64,000 nt of DNA from positions 212,040 through 276,039 of the forward strand of contig NZ_PJBJ01000028.1 of NCBI RefSeq assembly GCF_002836475.1. The letters are read 5' to 3'. Source of the DNA: Flavobacterium sp. ALD4. Its GTDB lineage: Bacteria; Bacteroidota; Bacteroidia; Flavobacteriales; Flavobacteriaceae. Of this stretch, positions 9,117-18,513 are shown in pieces. Within the stretch, counting starts at the first letter, position 1. Each line of letters opens with the position of its first letter. The position numbers were made by a program, and so were the translations under genes. The notes beneath the pieces are model-generated. The model was given only the letters and a program-made list of their open reading frames with translations. It ran no database searches and was not told where the DNA came from.

Positions 9117-10895
9117 ATGACATTATCACAAATTCTTACCCCTTCAATTGAAAAGGCTGTCCAAGCCTTATTTGATATCGCTATTGACAAAGTAGAGTTT
9201 CAAACTACACGGAAGGAGTTTGAGGGAGATATCACGATGGTAATTTTTCCATTATTGAAAGTTATCAAAAGTAATCCTGTAGAATTGGGAAATAAAATTG
9301 GAAACTATTTAGTTGAAAATGTAGCTGAAGTGAGCCGTTTTAATGTAGTTTCCGGTTTTTTGAATATTGTTATTTCGGATGAATATTATTTGAATTCATT
9401 TAATTTAATAAAGGACGATGCTAAATTTGGCTTCGTAACACCAAATCCTGAGGATAAAGCGGTAATGGTGGAGTATTCTTCGCCAAACACAAACAAACCC
9501 CTCCACTTAGGTCACGTCCGTAATAATTTATTAGGTTATTCTGTCGCTGAAATTATTAAAGCTTCTGGTAAAAGAGTATATAAAACCCAAATCATAAACG
9601 ATAGAGGGATTCATATTTGCAAATCGATGCTGGCATGGCAGAAATTTGGAAACGGAGTAACTCCTGAAAGTACTGGTTTAAAAGGAGATAAATTAGTAGG
9701 TAATTATTATGTCGCTTTTGACAAGGCATATAAAGTAGAAATAGCTCAGTTAATGAGCGAAGGAAAAACAGAAGAAGAGGCTAAAAAACAAGCGCCAATC
9801 ATTCTAGAAGCCCAAGAAATGTTGTTGAAATGGGAAGCCGGCGATAAAGAAGTAATCGCTTTATGGACAAAAATGAACCAATGGGTTTATGACGGTTTTG
9901 CAATTACCTATAAAAATTTGGGAGTCGATTTTGATTGCTTCTACTATGAAAGCAATACCTATTTATTGGGGAAAAATGTAGTTCAGGTCGGTTTAGAAAA
10001 AGGGGTTTTCGAAAAAGACCCTGATGGTTCCGTTTGGATTGATCTAACTGATGAAGGGTTAGACCGTAAAATCGTCTTGCGTTCTGATGGAACTGCGGTT
10101 TATATGACACAAGATATCGGTACGGCCATTCAACGTGTGAAGGATTATCCAGAGATTGGCGGAATGGTGTACACTGTTGGTAACGAACAAGATTACCATT
10201 TTAAAGTATTGTTTCTGATATTGAAAAAATTAGGTTTTGATTGGTCTGAAAACCTATATCATTTATCGTACGGAATGGTAGATTTACCTTCCGGAAAAAT
10301 GAAAAGCCGTGAAGGAACTGTTGTGGATGCCGATGATTTGATGCAAGAAATGACAGATACTGCCCAGAAAATTGCTGAAGATTTAGGGAAATTAGACAGT
10401 TATTCGGCTGAAGAAAAGACGAAATTATACAATACTATTGGCCTTGGTGCTTTGAAATATTATATCCTTAAAGTAGATCCGAAAAAACGAATCCTTTTTA
10501 ATCCGGAAGAATCAGTTGATTTTGCAGGTAACACAGGACCGTTTATACAATATACTTATGCGAGAATTCAATCGATTATTCGTAAAGCTAATTTTGATTT
10601 TTCAAATGAATCAGGAATGGTTGAGCTTCACGCAAAAGAGAAAGAACTGTTGAAACAACTTGAATTGTTTCCTGAAGTGATTCAAAATGCAGCCCAGAAT
10701 CATAGTCCTGCCTTATTGGCAAATTTTGTTTATGATTTAGTACGTGAGTACAACTCTTTTTATCAAGCGGTACCTATTCTGGGGTCAGAAGTAGAAGTGG
10801 AAAAAATATTCAGAGTGCAGTTATCAAAAAAAGTAGCAGATACCATTGCGGCTTCTTTTAGTTTGTTGGGAATAAGTGTTCCGGAGCGAATGTAA
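9117..10895 (+). CDS. argS: Arginyl-tRNA synthetase
   Basis: A 592-residue class I aminoacyl-tRNA synthetase that charges tRNA-Arg. In order: N-terminal Arg-tRNA-synthetase domain (1-85), the HIGH-type motif HLGHVRNNLLG (about residue 125), the Rossmann catalytic core, a KMSKS-type loop GKMKSREGTVVDADD (about 395) and a C-terminal DALR anticodon-binding domain (about 470-592, with GPFIQYTYARIQSI at its start). The length is normal. It stands alone with a -7 box upstream and a terminator downstream. Confidence 0.97.
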   Translation: MTLSQILTPSIEKAVQALFDIAIDKVEFQTTRKEFEGDITMVIFPLLKVIKSNPVELGNKIGNYLVENVAEVSRFNVVSGFLNIVISDEYYLNSFNLIKDDAKFGFVTPNPEDKAVMVEYSSPNTNKPLHLGHVRNNLLGYSVAEIIKASGKRVYKTQIINDRGIHICKSMLAWQKFGNGVTPESTGLKGDKLVGNYYVAFDKAYKVEIAQLMSEGKTEEEAKKQAPIILEAQEMLLKWEAGDKEVIALWTKMNQWVYDGFAITYKNLGVDFDCFYYESNTYLLGKNVVQVGLEKGVFEKDPDGSVWIDLTDEGLDRKIVLRSDGTAVYMTQDIGTAIQRVKDYPEIGGMVYTVGNEQDYHFKVLFLILKKLGFDWSENLYHLSYGMVDLPSGKMKSREGTVVDADDLMQEMTDTAQKIAEDLGKLDSYSAEEKTKLYNTIGLGALKYYILKVDPKKRILFNPEESVDFAGNTGPFIQYTYARIQSIIRKANFDFSNESGMVELHAKEKELLKQLELFPEVIQNAAQNHSPALLANFVYDLVREYNSFYQAVPILGSEVEVEKIFRVQLSKKVADTIAASFSLLGISVPERM

Positions 10896-10917
10896 TAAAA
10901 CCAAAATAATCGAAAAA

Positions 10918-10947
10918 TAGCGGACTCAATTTGGGGCCGCTTTTTTG
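10918..10947 (+). terminator. Terminator after argS
   Basis: Short GC stem (AGCGG / CCGCT) with a loop of about 13 bases and a T6 run, 23 bases after the argS stop codon. Confidence 0.65.
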
Positions 10948-10980
10948 TTTAAAATATTATGACGAAGACTGACCAATTAT

Positions 10981-11008
10981 CTAATAATCTAATTGCCTAA
11001 TAATCTAA
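10981..11008. repeat. Short direct repeats CTAATAATCTAA
   Basis: The 12-mer CTAATAATCTAA occurs at 10981-10992 and 10997-11008 (period 16), overlapping the ffh promoter. Similar AATTTGG(T/C)AATTAGA units on the other strand precede the pseudouridine synthase gene at 20812-20858. Confidence 0.55.
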
Positions 11009-11023
11009 CTTAGTTTATCTTTG
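10993..11023 (+). promoter_or_regulatory. Promoter of ffh (TTG-N20-TATCTTTG)
   Basis: TTG at 10993-10995, a 20-base spacer and TATCTTTG at 11016-11023 match the Bacteroidetes sigma-ABfr consensus. The ATG of ffh follows 22 bases later. Confidence 0.65.
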
Positions 11024-11045
11024 CATTTCAATAAAATTAAAAATT

Positions 11046-12401
11046 ATGTTCGATAATTTAAGCGATAAGTTAGATAAAGCCTTCCATATATTAAAAGGTC
11101 ACGGAAAAATCACGGATGTAAACGTAGCTGAAACTTTGAAAGAAGTTAGAAGAGCCTTATTAGATGCCGATGTGAATTTTAAAATTGCAAAGGATTTTAC
11201 CAATAGAGTAAAGGAAAAAGCTTTAGGACAAGACGTATTAACGACGCTTCAGCCAGGACAATTATTAGTGAAGTTAGTTAAAGACGAGCTTACTGAGTTG
11301 ATGGGTGGCGATGTAGCCGGAATAAATCTTTCTGGAAATCCTACAGTTATCTTGATGTCCGGTTTACAAGGTTCAGGTAAAACTACCTTTTCCGGAAAAT
11401 TGGCTAATTATCTTTTGAATAAAAAGAATAAAAAACCGCTTTTAGTAGCTTGTGATATTTATCGTCCTGCAGCAATTCAACAATTATACGTTGTTGGAGA
11501 TTCTATTGGAGTTGAGGTTTATTCAGAACCGGAGAATAAGAATCCTGTTGAAATTGCGCAAAATGCAATTAAGTATGCTAAAGAAAAAGGTTTCGATACC
11601 GTTATTGTGGATACAGCCGGGCGTCTGGCAGTTGATACTGAAATGATGAATGAAATTTCACGTGTTCATAAAGCAATTCAGCCGCATGAAACTTTGTTTG
11701 TTGTTGATGCAATGACAGGTCAAGATGCGGTAAATACAGCAAAAGCTTTCAATGATATATTAAATTTTGACGGTGTTATATTAACCAAATTAGATGGTGA
11801 TACCCGCGGTGGAGCTGCTATTTCGATAAAATCTGTAGTTAACAAGCCTATTAAGTTTGTGGGTACAGGGGAGAAAATGGAAGCAATTGATGTATTCTAT
11901 CCTGTTCGTATGGCAGAACGTATCCTTGGAATGGGAGATGTTGTGTCTTTAGTGGAAAGAGCGCAAGAACAGTTTGATGAAGAAGAAGCAAGAAGAATTC
12001 AAAAGAAAATCGCTAAAAACGAATTCGGTTTTGATGATTTCCTTACTCAAATTCAACAAGTAAAGAAAATGGGTAATATGAAAGATTTGGTTGGGATGAT
12101 ACCAGGTGCTTCAAAAGCCATGAAAGACGTGGAGATAGAAGATGATGCTTTCAAGCACATTGAGGCTATTATTCACTCTATGACTCCGGCAGAGCGAAGC
12201 AAACCTTCTCTAATTGATGTTAAAAGAAAAGCTAGAATATCAAAAGGTTCAGGAACAAAAATCGAGCAAGTCAATCAATTGATGAAACAGTTTGAGCAAA
12301 TGAGCAAAATGATGAAAATGATGCAAGGGCCAGGAGGGAAAAACCTCATGAAGATGATGGGCGGAATGAAAGGAATGCCGGGCGGCGGAGCGATGCGCTA
12401 A
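11046..12401 (+). CDS. ffh: Signal recognition particle protein Ffh
   Basis: A 451-residue SRP54 GTPase that binds signal peptides of nascent inner-membrane and exported proteins and delivers ribosomes to FtsY. Domains: N domain (1-90), G domain with P-loop GLQGSGKTTFSGKLA (about 107), DTAGRL and TKLDGDTRGGAA, then the methionine-rich M domain (about 300-451) with GMIPGASKAM and a C-terminal run rich in MKMM. The length is normal. It is monocistronic between its own promoter and a terminator. The partner 4.5S/SRP RNA is not in this window. Confidence 0.97.
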   Translation: MFDNLSDKLDKAFHILKGHGKITDVNVAETLKEVRRALLDADVNFKIAKDFTNRVKEKALGQDVLTTLQPGQLLVKLVKDELTELMGGDVAGINLSGNPTVILMSGLQGSGKTTFSGKLANYLLNKKNKKPLLVACDIYRPAAIQQLYVVGDSIGVEVYSEPENKNPVEIAQNAIKYAKEKGFDTVIVDTAGRLAVDTEMMNEISRVHKAIQPHETLFVVDAMTGQDAVNTAKAFNDILNFDGVILTKLDGDTRGGAAISIKSVVNKPIKFVGTGEKMEAIDVFYPVRMAERILGMGDVVSLVERAQEQFDEEEARRIQKKIAKNEFGFDDFLTQIQQVKKMGNMKDLVGMIPGASKAMKDVEIEDDAFKHIEAIIHSMTPAERSKPSLIDVKRKARISKGSGTKIEQVNQLMKQFEQMSKMMKMMQGPGGKNLMKMMGGMKGMPGGGAMR

Positions 12402-12411
12402 AATATTTGTT

Positions 12412-12459
12412 TAAGGTTTAAAGTTTCATACATGTGAAATTTTAAACCTTAATTTTTTA
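12412..12459 (+). terminator. Terminator after ffh, AGGTTTAAAGTTT-type hairpin
   Basis: Long AT-rich inverted repeat (TAAGGTTTAAAGTTTCA / TGAAATTTTAAACCTTA) followed by ATTTTTTAT. The core AGGTTTAAAGTT also forms the hairpin at 47328-47361. Confidence 0.75.
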
Positions 12460-12537
12460 TATGAATATTGGTATTACTGAGATGTCCGTTTTTGTAATAC
12501 TGAAAATTGGAAACTAAAACTTGAAACTAAAAATAAA

Positions 12538-13428
12538 ATGCAACTACTAGACGGAAAAAAAACAGCGGAAGACATTAAAAGCGAAATCGCAGTCGAAGTA
12601 CAAAAGATGAAAAAAAATGGGGAGAAAGTTCCTCATTTAGCCGCAGTAATTGTGGGCAACGATGGAGCAAGTTTAACTTATGTAGGAAGTAAGGTAAGAG
12701 CATGTGAAAGAGTTGGTTTTGAATCTACTTTGGTGAAATTACCAAGTACTACTTCTGAAACAGAATTGCTTAAAAAGATAAAGGAGTTAAATGAAGACGA
12801 TAATATTGATGGATTTATAGTTCAATTGCCGCTTCCGGAACAAATTGATGAGCAAAAAGTATTGATGGCCGTTAGCCCAAGTAAAGATGTTGACGGATTT
12901 CATCCTGAAAATTTCGGAAAAATGGCTTTGGACATGAGTACTTTTATTCCTGCGACGCCTTATGGAATTTTAGAATTACTGGAACGTTATGGGGTAGAGA
13001 CTAAAGGAAAACATACAGTCGTAATTGGTCGTAGTCATATCGTGGGAAGACCGATGAGTATATTGATGGGAAGAAAAGGGTTTCCTGGTAATTCAACTGT
13101 TACTTTGACACACAGCTATACTAAAAACATTGAAGAGATAACCATTCAAGCGGATATCATTATCACAGCCTTAGGGGTGCCTAATTATCTTAAAGCGAAT
13201 ATGGTTAAAGACGGCGTTGTTGTCATCGATGTTGGAATTACTCGTGTGCCAGACGAAACAAAGGAGAAAGGCTATGTCATTACTGGTGATGTAGATTTTG
13301 AAAATGTAAGTAAAAAAGCAAGTTTTATTACTCCAGTTCCCGGTGGGGTGGGACCTATGACTATAGCGATGTTGTTAAAAAACACGCTGTTGGCAAGAGA
13401 AATGAAATTATTGAAATTAGAAAAGTAA
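12538..13428 (+). CDS. folD: Bifunctional methylene-THF dehydrogenase/methenyl-THF cyclohydrolase FolD
   Basis: A 296-residue cytosolic enzyme interconverting 5,10-methylene-THF and 10-formyl-THF with NADP. Visible: YVGSKVRACERVGF with the Tyr and Lys of the active site in the YVxxK motif (about residues 49-53), GFIVQLPLPEQ (about 97), the PATPYGILELL segment, the Rossmann motif VVIGRSHIVGRPM (about 160) and the C-terminal TPVPGGVGPMT. The length and motif order are normal. The upstream region is A-rich with a repeated GAAACTAAAA but no clear promoter box. A terminator follows within 10 bases. Confidence 0.97.
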   Translation: MQLLDGKKTAEDIKSEIAVEVQKMKKNGEKVPHLAAVIVGNDGASLTYVGSKVRACERVGFESTLVKLPSTTSETELLKKIKELNEDDNIDGFIVQLPLPEQIDEQKVLMAVSPSKDVDGFHPENFGKMALDMSTFIPATPYGILELLERYGVETKGKHTVVIGRSHIVGRPMSILMGRKGFPGNSTVTLTHSYTKNIEEITIQADIIITALGVPNYLKANMVKDGVVVIDVGITRVPDETKEKGYVITGDVDFENVSKKASFITPVPGGVGPMTIAMLLKNTLLAREMKLLKLEK

Positions 13429-13437
13429 ATAAATACA

Positions 13438-13467
13438 AAGCCTATTCATCAGAATAGGCTTTTTTTA
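13438..13467 (+). terminator. Terminator after folD
   Basis: AAGCCTATTC / GAATAGGCTT stem and T7 run. It ends only four bases before the start codon of the DUF1801 gene, so that gene is either read through or translated from a very short leader. Confidence 0.88.
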
Positions 13468-13470
13468 ATT

Positions 13471-13878
13471 ATGGAAAATCCACAAAAAATAGAATTCAAA
13501 TCTGTAGATGCCTTCTTGGATTTTTTGCCGGAAAAGGAATTGGAAATTGTTCTTTTTCTTCGCAAGATAGTGCTAGAATGTATGCCAGACTGTAAAGAGA
13601 AATTAGCATACAATGTTCCTTTTTATTACCGCCATTCGAGGATTTGTTATATTTGGCCAGCTTCCATTACTTGGGAGAAAGTGACTAGCGGTGTTGGGAT
13701 AGGTTTCTGTAAAGGCAATTCGTTTTTAGACGAAACTTTTGAGACAACTGACTTTAGTTCTAAATCACTATTTTCTTCGATTAAAGAGATTGATGTTGTT
13801 TCTTTAAAGCAACAGATTTATGAAGCGATTTTAATTGACGAACAGATTGTCAAAGCTAGAAGAAGAAAGATACAGTAA
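13471..13878 (+). CDS. DUF1801 domain-containing protein
   Basis: A 135-residue protein of the DUF1801/YdhG-like fold. Supporting features are the opening KSVDAFLDFLPEKE, the central ECMPDCKEKLAYNVPFYYRH (conserved K-x-x-x-Y-x-x-P-x-Y core) and WPASITWEKVTSGVGIGFCKG. The biochemical function of the family is unknown; members are small cytosolic proteins. It starts immediately after the folD terminator. The next kilobase is gene debris, so this is the last intact gene before the accessory stretch. Confidence 0.78.
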   Translation: MENPQKIEFKSVDAFLDFLPEKELEIVLFLRKIVLECMPDCKEKLAYNVPFYYRHSRICYIWPASITWEKVTSGVGIGFCKGNSFLDETFETTDFSSKSLFSSIKEIDVVSLKQQIYEAILIDEQIVKARRRKIQ

Positions 13879-13959
13879 GGTTGTTAGCAGTTTATAAAGG
13901 GAAATGCTTTTAAGACAAGATTTTGTTTTTTGGCGACATAATTTTTCTTCAAAAACATA

Positions 13960-14097
13960 CAAATAGCTAAGGAGCATGAAATAAATAATGCTTTTGCAGG
14001 ACTAAAAAATAGTACTTTATAACGACGATTATTATTCGGAAATATTGAACTAATTGAGGCGCTTGAAAAATTTCAAGAGACTATGATCAACCTATAG
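13960..14097 (+). pseudogene. Unidentified coding remnant
   Basis: One frame reads QIAKEHEINNAFAGLKNSTL, then TAA, then RRLLFGNIELIEALEKFQET and MINL, then TAG. The amphipathic protein-like composition on both sides of the stop suggests the tail of a former gene ending 10 bases before the corA pseudogene. There is no usable start. I do not recognise the family. Confidence 0.4.
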
Positions 14098-14106
14098 AAT
14101 TTTGAA

Positions 14107-15023
14107 ATGAGAACTTTTTACAAAAACAATAACGGACTAATTTCGGTTCAATTAAGGTTTCCTAATTGCTGGATTAATGTTATATGTCGAACAGAAGCCG
14201 AAAAACAATACGTACTTAAAAAGCTTCAAATTCCAGAAGCATTTTAAAGTGACATTTAAGATATTGACAAAGCTCCCGTATCGAGTTAGAAAACGAATGG
14301 ACATTAATTATCATGCGTATTCCTTTGAAGAGCAACGATGTGAAACTCCCTGTTCATACTATTCCGCTAGGAATTGTTTTCAAAGGAGAAGTGTGTGTTA
14401 CGTTGAGCTTTCATAAAATCGAAATGTTAACAGACTTTGTTACCTATACGAAACGAAAAGGCATCGATATTAAAGCTAATTTTGATTTAGTACTAAGGTA
14501 GCTATTGTCATCTAGTGTTTGGTATTTGAAGTACTTAAAACAAGTCAATCAAAAAATTAGATTGGCCGAGGATAATTTGGAGAAATCCATAAAAAATTAA
14601 GAATTGCAGGCTTTATTGCAAATAGAGAAATGTTTGTTTTTCTTCATGACTTCTTTGAAAGGGAATGATATTCTATTGCACCAAATTAAAAATATAAAGG
14701 CACAGCGTGTTAATTATGGTCTGGACTTGCTGGAAGATGTGGGAATTGAATTGCGTCAAGCTCAAGAAATAACCAATATTTATAGTGATATCTTGACAGG
14801 AACAATTGATGCCTATGCCTCAGTAATTTCTAATAATATCATGAAACAGATGACCTCTATCTCTATTATTTTAATGATTCCGACGTTGATAGCCAGTTTC
14901 TATGGGATGAACGTACCGAATGGGTCGCAGGACAATCCGGTGGTTTTGTGGGTGCTGGTCTTAGTTTCCTTTATTCTCTCCGCTTTTGGTGTATCCTTGT
15001 TTAAGAGAAGAAGATGGTTTTAA
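14107..15023 (+). pseudogene. corA: CorA-type Mg2+ transporter, multiply broken
   Basis: The frame from 14107 (MRTFYKNNNG..., FPNCWINVICRTEAEKQYV, KKLQIPEAF) matches the N-terminal domain of CorA but meets TAA twice (after PEAF and after SDI). A frameshift near 14290 leads to ELENEWTLIIMRIPLKSNDV, IPLGIVFKGEVCVTLS and YTKRKGIDIKANFDLVLR, then TAG (14499-14501), then LLSSSVWYLKYLKQVNQ, TAA (14598-14600), and finally the membrane domain with the hallmark YGMNVP and a basic tail FKRRRWF. A few residues also seem lost in ISNNIMKQM. Four stops and one shift rule out sequencing error as the only cause. The intact protein would be a pentameric inner-membrane Mg2+/Co2+ channel. Confidence 0.9.
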
Positions 15024-15068
15024 AAATAAAAAAATAGTATAAATAAGTGTACAACATTTTTTCATTGA

Positions 15069-15194
15069 TTAGTCTCCTTTTTTCTTGAATCTTAGGTCGT
15101 CTCGTTTTGTGAATTCTGTTCTTGAGGTAGGAGTTTTTGACTCTGGTAAAGTCACTTATTTAGTTTTACTGGAAGGTTTGATAAGTTCAATTCC
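15069..15194 (-). pseudogene. Decayed copy of the 3' end of an RluF-type pseudouridine synthase gene
   Basis: Read leftwards this stretch gives ELIKPSSKTK, TAG-type stop (TAA), VTLPESKTPTSRTEFTKRDD and LRFKKKGD then stop. The intact gene at 19984-20796 ends ELIEPSSKTEEASLPRTE and TEFIKKDDPRFKKKGEY. My hand alignment gives about 70% nucleotide identity over roughly 115 bases. It has the same orientation as the intact gene, carries a nonsense codon and lacks the catalytic part entirely. It is therefore an old partial duplicate, not a gene. See findings for the meaning of this direct repeat. Confidence 0.85.
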
Positions 15195-15204
15195 AATAAA
15201 ATAA

Positions 15205-15312
15205 AGAAGGGGTGCTACATTTAGTATCTTTTGTTATTTAATAGTGTCTATGTTGGCATTGACTGTATTGATAGTAAAAAAATATTTCATCACAAAACGA
15301 AAAAAAACATAA
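15205..15312 (+). pseudogene. Possible membrane-protein tail remnant
   Basis: After a stop codon at 15202-15204 one frame reads RRGATFSIFCYLIVSMLALT and then VLIVKKYFITKRKKT before TAA. The pattern is a hydrophobic helix followed by a basic tail, as at the end of a membrane protein. There is no start. The remaining AT-rich 250 bases to the next gene show nothing I can assign beyond presumably holding that gene's promoter. Confidence 0.3.
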
Positions 15313-15560
15313 ACAACTGAATTCAAGTACCTTATGTATTGTAGATAAACTACTACGAGATCCCTCTTATTTAAGGTTTTTTTTTCTCTATATTTGACCA
15401 ATGCTTCTTTATTATCTTGTAATTTAGTTGAATACCATCACTTTTATTTTCAGTGCCATTGTTTCTTACTACTTAATTCAGCTTTAACATTAATTTAATT
15501 ATACAATATAAAGAAGGTGTTTTAACCTGAAAATTAGTAACAATTAATCAATTTAAAAAA

Positions 15561-15959
15561 ATGAATGTAACATTTAACATCGTCCAAAACACAAAAATCA
15601 ATACTGACGTATTTACTTTTAAAAACCCAGAAACGGTTACGTATCCAGTAGCTCCGTTAATTTCCGCAAAATTATTCACACCGGTCGGAGGTGTTTTAAC
15701 CCTTAAGATTAGAGCCACATTGTACATCAACTCAGATGATGCTGCTCCTCCCACTATAAATATCCCTACAGAATACGGAACGATTTTAACATTGATTTAC
15801 AGTTATGATTTCTCCGAGGTAACCCCAGAAAGCTGTGATGTATGGTACGTAGAGGTAGACTACAGTTCAGAAACTGTGGGTAAGATAAATAAAATCGAAT
15901 CTTTCATGAAAGACGTAGATCCTGAGACATCTAGGGGTACATCAACAGTACTTCCATAA
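15561..15959 (+). CDS. Unrecognised 132-residue protein, first gene of the two-component cassette
   Basis: No signal peptide or membrane segment. The composition is rich in Thr, Val and Ile with alternating hydrophobic residues ([34 protein letters not shown]), suggesting a mostly beta fold. Two acidic/aromatic stretches ([20 protein letters not shown]) are notable. The stop lies eight bases before the histidine kinase start and all three genes of 15561-18455 run in one direction, so a shared operon is very likely. It could be a ligand, cargo or accessory of the kinase. I do not recognise a family. It follows about 500 bases of debris and AT-rich DNA, which suggests acquisition. Confidence 0.75.
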   Translation: MNVTFNIVQNTKINTDVFTFKNPETVTYPVAPLISAKLFTPVGGVLTLKIRATLYINSDDAAPPTINIPTEYGTILTLIYSYDFSEVTPESCDVWYVEVDYSSETVGKINKIESFMKDVDPETSRGTSTVLP

Positions 15960-15967
15960 ACCATAAT

Positions 15968-17710
15968 ATGAAATTAAAAATATTTTTTTTTCTTTTTTCC
16001 TTTTTTCTATTAAATAAACAACTGGTTTTCTCACAACAGGTGAGCAAAATTGGGCTTGAAGAAAAAATTATAAAACAAAAAGCTATTGATTTTAAAGTAG
16101 AAGCTGATTTTATAAAATCGCAATCTTTTTATTTAAAAAAAGATTGGGATTCTACGTTGGTCTATTCGATGAAACAACTGAGTAAAAAAAACAGTAAAGC
16201 CCTCTTAGATTATTGTCATTATTTTAGAGGAGTTAGCTTTTACAATAAGAAACTATACAAAGAGGCTATAAAAGAATTGTTTTTTGTGTCAGACTCATTT
16301 GAGTTGATAGCACTAAAAAATTATTATCTAGGAGCTTTATTTTTAGAACTTAAAGAATATCAAAAAGCATTATATTATTTCAAAATATCCGAAAAGATAT
16401 TTATTGATTTAGGAGAGTCAAATAATTTGGAAAATGTGTATACGGGAATTGGTTCAGTGTACATTTATTTAAAGCAATTAGATAAAGCAGAAGTTTATTT
16501 GCTTAAAAATTTAAACCTAAGCAAAAAAACACAGAATAATGATAAAATTTGTTCCTCTTATACTAATCTAGCTAATTTGTATTATGAACAATACAAAGAC
16601 GATTTAGCTTTTTTTTATTTCAAAAAAGCCTATGAATTATCTAAATCAATCAAAAACAATAATAAGAGAGAAATCGTTTCTCGTAATATGGCTGTATTCG
16701 AAGAAAACAGAGGTGACTTTAAAAAAGCTTTAGGGTATAGAAAAGAATCCGAGCAATGGAAAGATTCACTAAATGACCAAAATAAAGTTTGGGCAATTGC
16801 TGAAGTTGAGAAGAAATTTGCCGTAAAGCAAAAGCAAAAGGAAGTAAATGTACTGCAAACGGAGAATAAACTAAAAGAAGCACAAAGGAACAGTTTGTTG
16901 TACTCCTCGGTTTTGTTGTTATTGTTACTGGGAGCAAGTGTTTATTTTTACATGCAAAAAACAAAACAAAATAAAATTATACTAGCCCAAAAAGAGGAAT
17001 TAGATGAACTGAATGCCACCAAAGATAAATTATTCTCCATTGTTAGTCATGATTTGCGTTCGTCGGTAAATGCCTTAAAAACCAGTAATGCTAAATTACA
17101 GGAAAGTCTTGTGACTAAAGATTTTTCGGCTTTAGATCAGCTGCTCCATAATAATAGTGAGATAGCAAATGGTACCTATAATTTATTAGACAATCTATTA
17201 AATTGGGCTTTATTGCAAACCAAACAAGCTTATTTTTATATTGATTCCTTACATTTGTTATCAATCATCAATCAGGTAGCGTATAATTATAAACCATTAT
17301 TATTAAACAAAAATATCAGTTTTGAGAATAGGGTAGCTGCGTCGGTTTTTGTGTCGGCAGACCAAGATTCACTAAAAATAATTATTAGGAATGTTCTAGA
17401 CAATGCGGTTAAATTTTCTAAAGAAAATGGCGCAATTGCTATTTATACCCGTGCTTCTGAGGACGGTTTTTGCCATTTAATTATAGAAGATACTGGATCC
17501 GGAATGAGCGAAGCAAAGCGACAAGAACTCCTTAAAGAAACGGTGTTGCTTTCTAAAAAAGGAAGTGATGAAAACATCGGAACCGGATTAGGAATGCAGT
17601 TGTGCAAAAGTTTGGTACATAAAAATGGGGGTACATTAAGTATTGAAAGTCAAGAAGGAATTGGTACTAAAATAATTATTAGGGTGCTTAAAATTGAAAA
17701 TAATGGATAA
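15968..17710 (+). CDS. TPR-containing sensor histidine kinase
   Basis: 580 residues: signal peptide (1-22), periplasmic TPR array (about 50-275), coiled coil rich in Lys/Gln (about 278-308), one transmembrane helix (309-329), cytosolic linker coil, HisKA domain with phospho-acceptor His361 in [14 protein letters not shown], and a HATPase_c domain with N box [16 protein letters not shown]1 EDTGSGMS and G2 [13 protein letters not shown]. Flavobacterial kinases of this design are usually paired with LytTR regulators, as here, where the next gene overlaps by eight bases. The TPR sensor implies sensing by protein-protein contact in the periplasm. The signal is unknown. Confidence 0.92.
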   Translation: MKLKIFFFLFSFFLLNKQLVFSQQVSKIGLEEKIIKQKAIDFKVEADFIKSQSFYLKKDWDSTLVYSMKQLSKKNSKALLDYCHYFRGVSFYNKKLYKEAIKELFFVSDSFELIALKNYYLGALFLELKEYQKALYYFKISEKIFIDLGESNNLENVYTGIGSVYIYLKQLDKAEVYLLKNLNLSKKTQNNDKICSSYTNLANLYYEQYKDDLAFFYFKKAYELSKSIKNNNKREIVSRNMAVFEENRGDFKKALGYRKESEQWKDSLNDQNKVWAIAEVEKKFAVKQKQKEVNVLQTENKLKEAQRNSLLYSSVLLLLLLGASVYFYMQKTKQNKIILAQKEELDELNATKDKLFSIVSHDLRSSVNALKTSNAKLQESLVTKDFSALDQLLHNNSEIANGTYNLLDNLLNWALLQTKQAYFYIDSLHLLSIINQVAYNYKPLLLNKNISFENRVAASVFVSADQDSLKIIIRNVLDNAVKFSKENGAIAIYTRASEDGFCHLIIEDTGSGMSEAKRQELLKETVLLSKKGSDENIGTGLGMQLCKSLVHKNGGTLSIESQEGIGTKIIIRVLKIENNG

Positions 17711-18455
17711 TATAAACGTACTAATTATTGAAGATACGCCAGCGGAAAGTGACGCACTGTTAAAAGTTTTAAAGGCTAATAATTATACTGTAGTTGGTAT
17801 AGCAACTACTTATACCCAAGCCTTAACGCTGTTTTACAATAGTGAAATTAAGATTGATATTGTGGTGATCGATATTTTTTTAGACGGGAAGCCTGATGGG
17901 ATTACTTTTGCAGAGACCATTAATATTGTACCGAATAAATCAAAACCTTTTGTTTTTTTATCTAGTTCTAAGGACAGACAAATTTTTGAAAGAGCCAAAC
18001 TTACACAACCATTTAGTTTTTTATTAAAACCGTTTAATGAATTAGAGATTTTATACGCAATAGAGATGGCAGTGGAGAAGTTTTACGCCCAAACTAATGT
18101 TTTTTTGAGTGAAGACAAAGACACCGTAATAAGTGCAGAATACCTCTTTGTTAAAAAAAACAAATCTTTAAAGAAAGTGCTAATTGAGGACATTATTTAT
18201 ATTGAAGTAGAGGAGCGTTATTGTAATATTATAACCGAAAAGGAAAAATTTGTTATCATGATGTCGCTAACTAAAATGCTGGAGCTTCTTGATCCATCGA
18301 AGTTCAGTCGAACGCATAGGAACTATGTGGTAAACTCGGGTAAGATAGAGGAAATAATATTTAATGATAATTTGATTATTCTAGAAGGGAATCATAAAGT
18401 CATGATCAGCGATACTTATAAAGATCTTGTAAATCAGTTTCGTATTATAAAGTAA
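17703..18455 (+). CDS. LytTR-family response regulator
   Basis: The ATG at 17703 overlaps the kinase stop by eight bases and gives a proper receiver start ([20 protein letters not shown]), so it is preferred over the upstream TTG. 250 residues: receiver domain (1-125) with acidic pair E10/D11, phospho-acceptor Asp57 in [12 protein letters not shown] and the Lys of FLLKPFN; LytTR DNA-binding domain (about 150-250) with [16 protein letters not shown] and the basic [11 protein letters not shown]. LytTR regulators bind paired direct repeats about 21 bases apart; such a pair lies at 19586-19615 and may be its target. Confidence 0.93.
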   Translation: MDNINVLIIEDTPAESDALLKVLKANNYTVVGIATTYTQALTLFYNSEIKIDIVVIDIFLDGKPDGITFAETINIVPNKSKPFVFLSSSKDRQIFERAKLTQPFSFLLKPFNELEILYAIEMAVEKFYAQTNVFLSEDKDTVISAEYLFVKKNKSLKKVLIEDIIYIEVEERYCNIITEKEKFVIMMSLTKMLELLDPSKFSRTHRNYVVNSGKIEEIIFNDNLIILEGNHKVMISDTYKDLVNQFRIIK

Positions 18456-18478
18456 CCATCTTCATTTATTTTATCACA

Positions 18479-18513
18479 ACAATCCTTCCTCTCAGTGAAG
18501 GATTTCTATTTTT
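18479..18513 (+). terminator. Terminator of the two-component operon
   Basis: AATCCTTC / GAAGGATT stem with an eight-base loop, followed by TTCTATTTTT, 25 bases after the response regulator stop. Confidence 0.7.
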
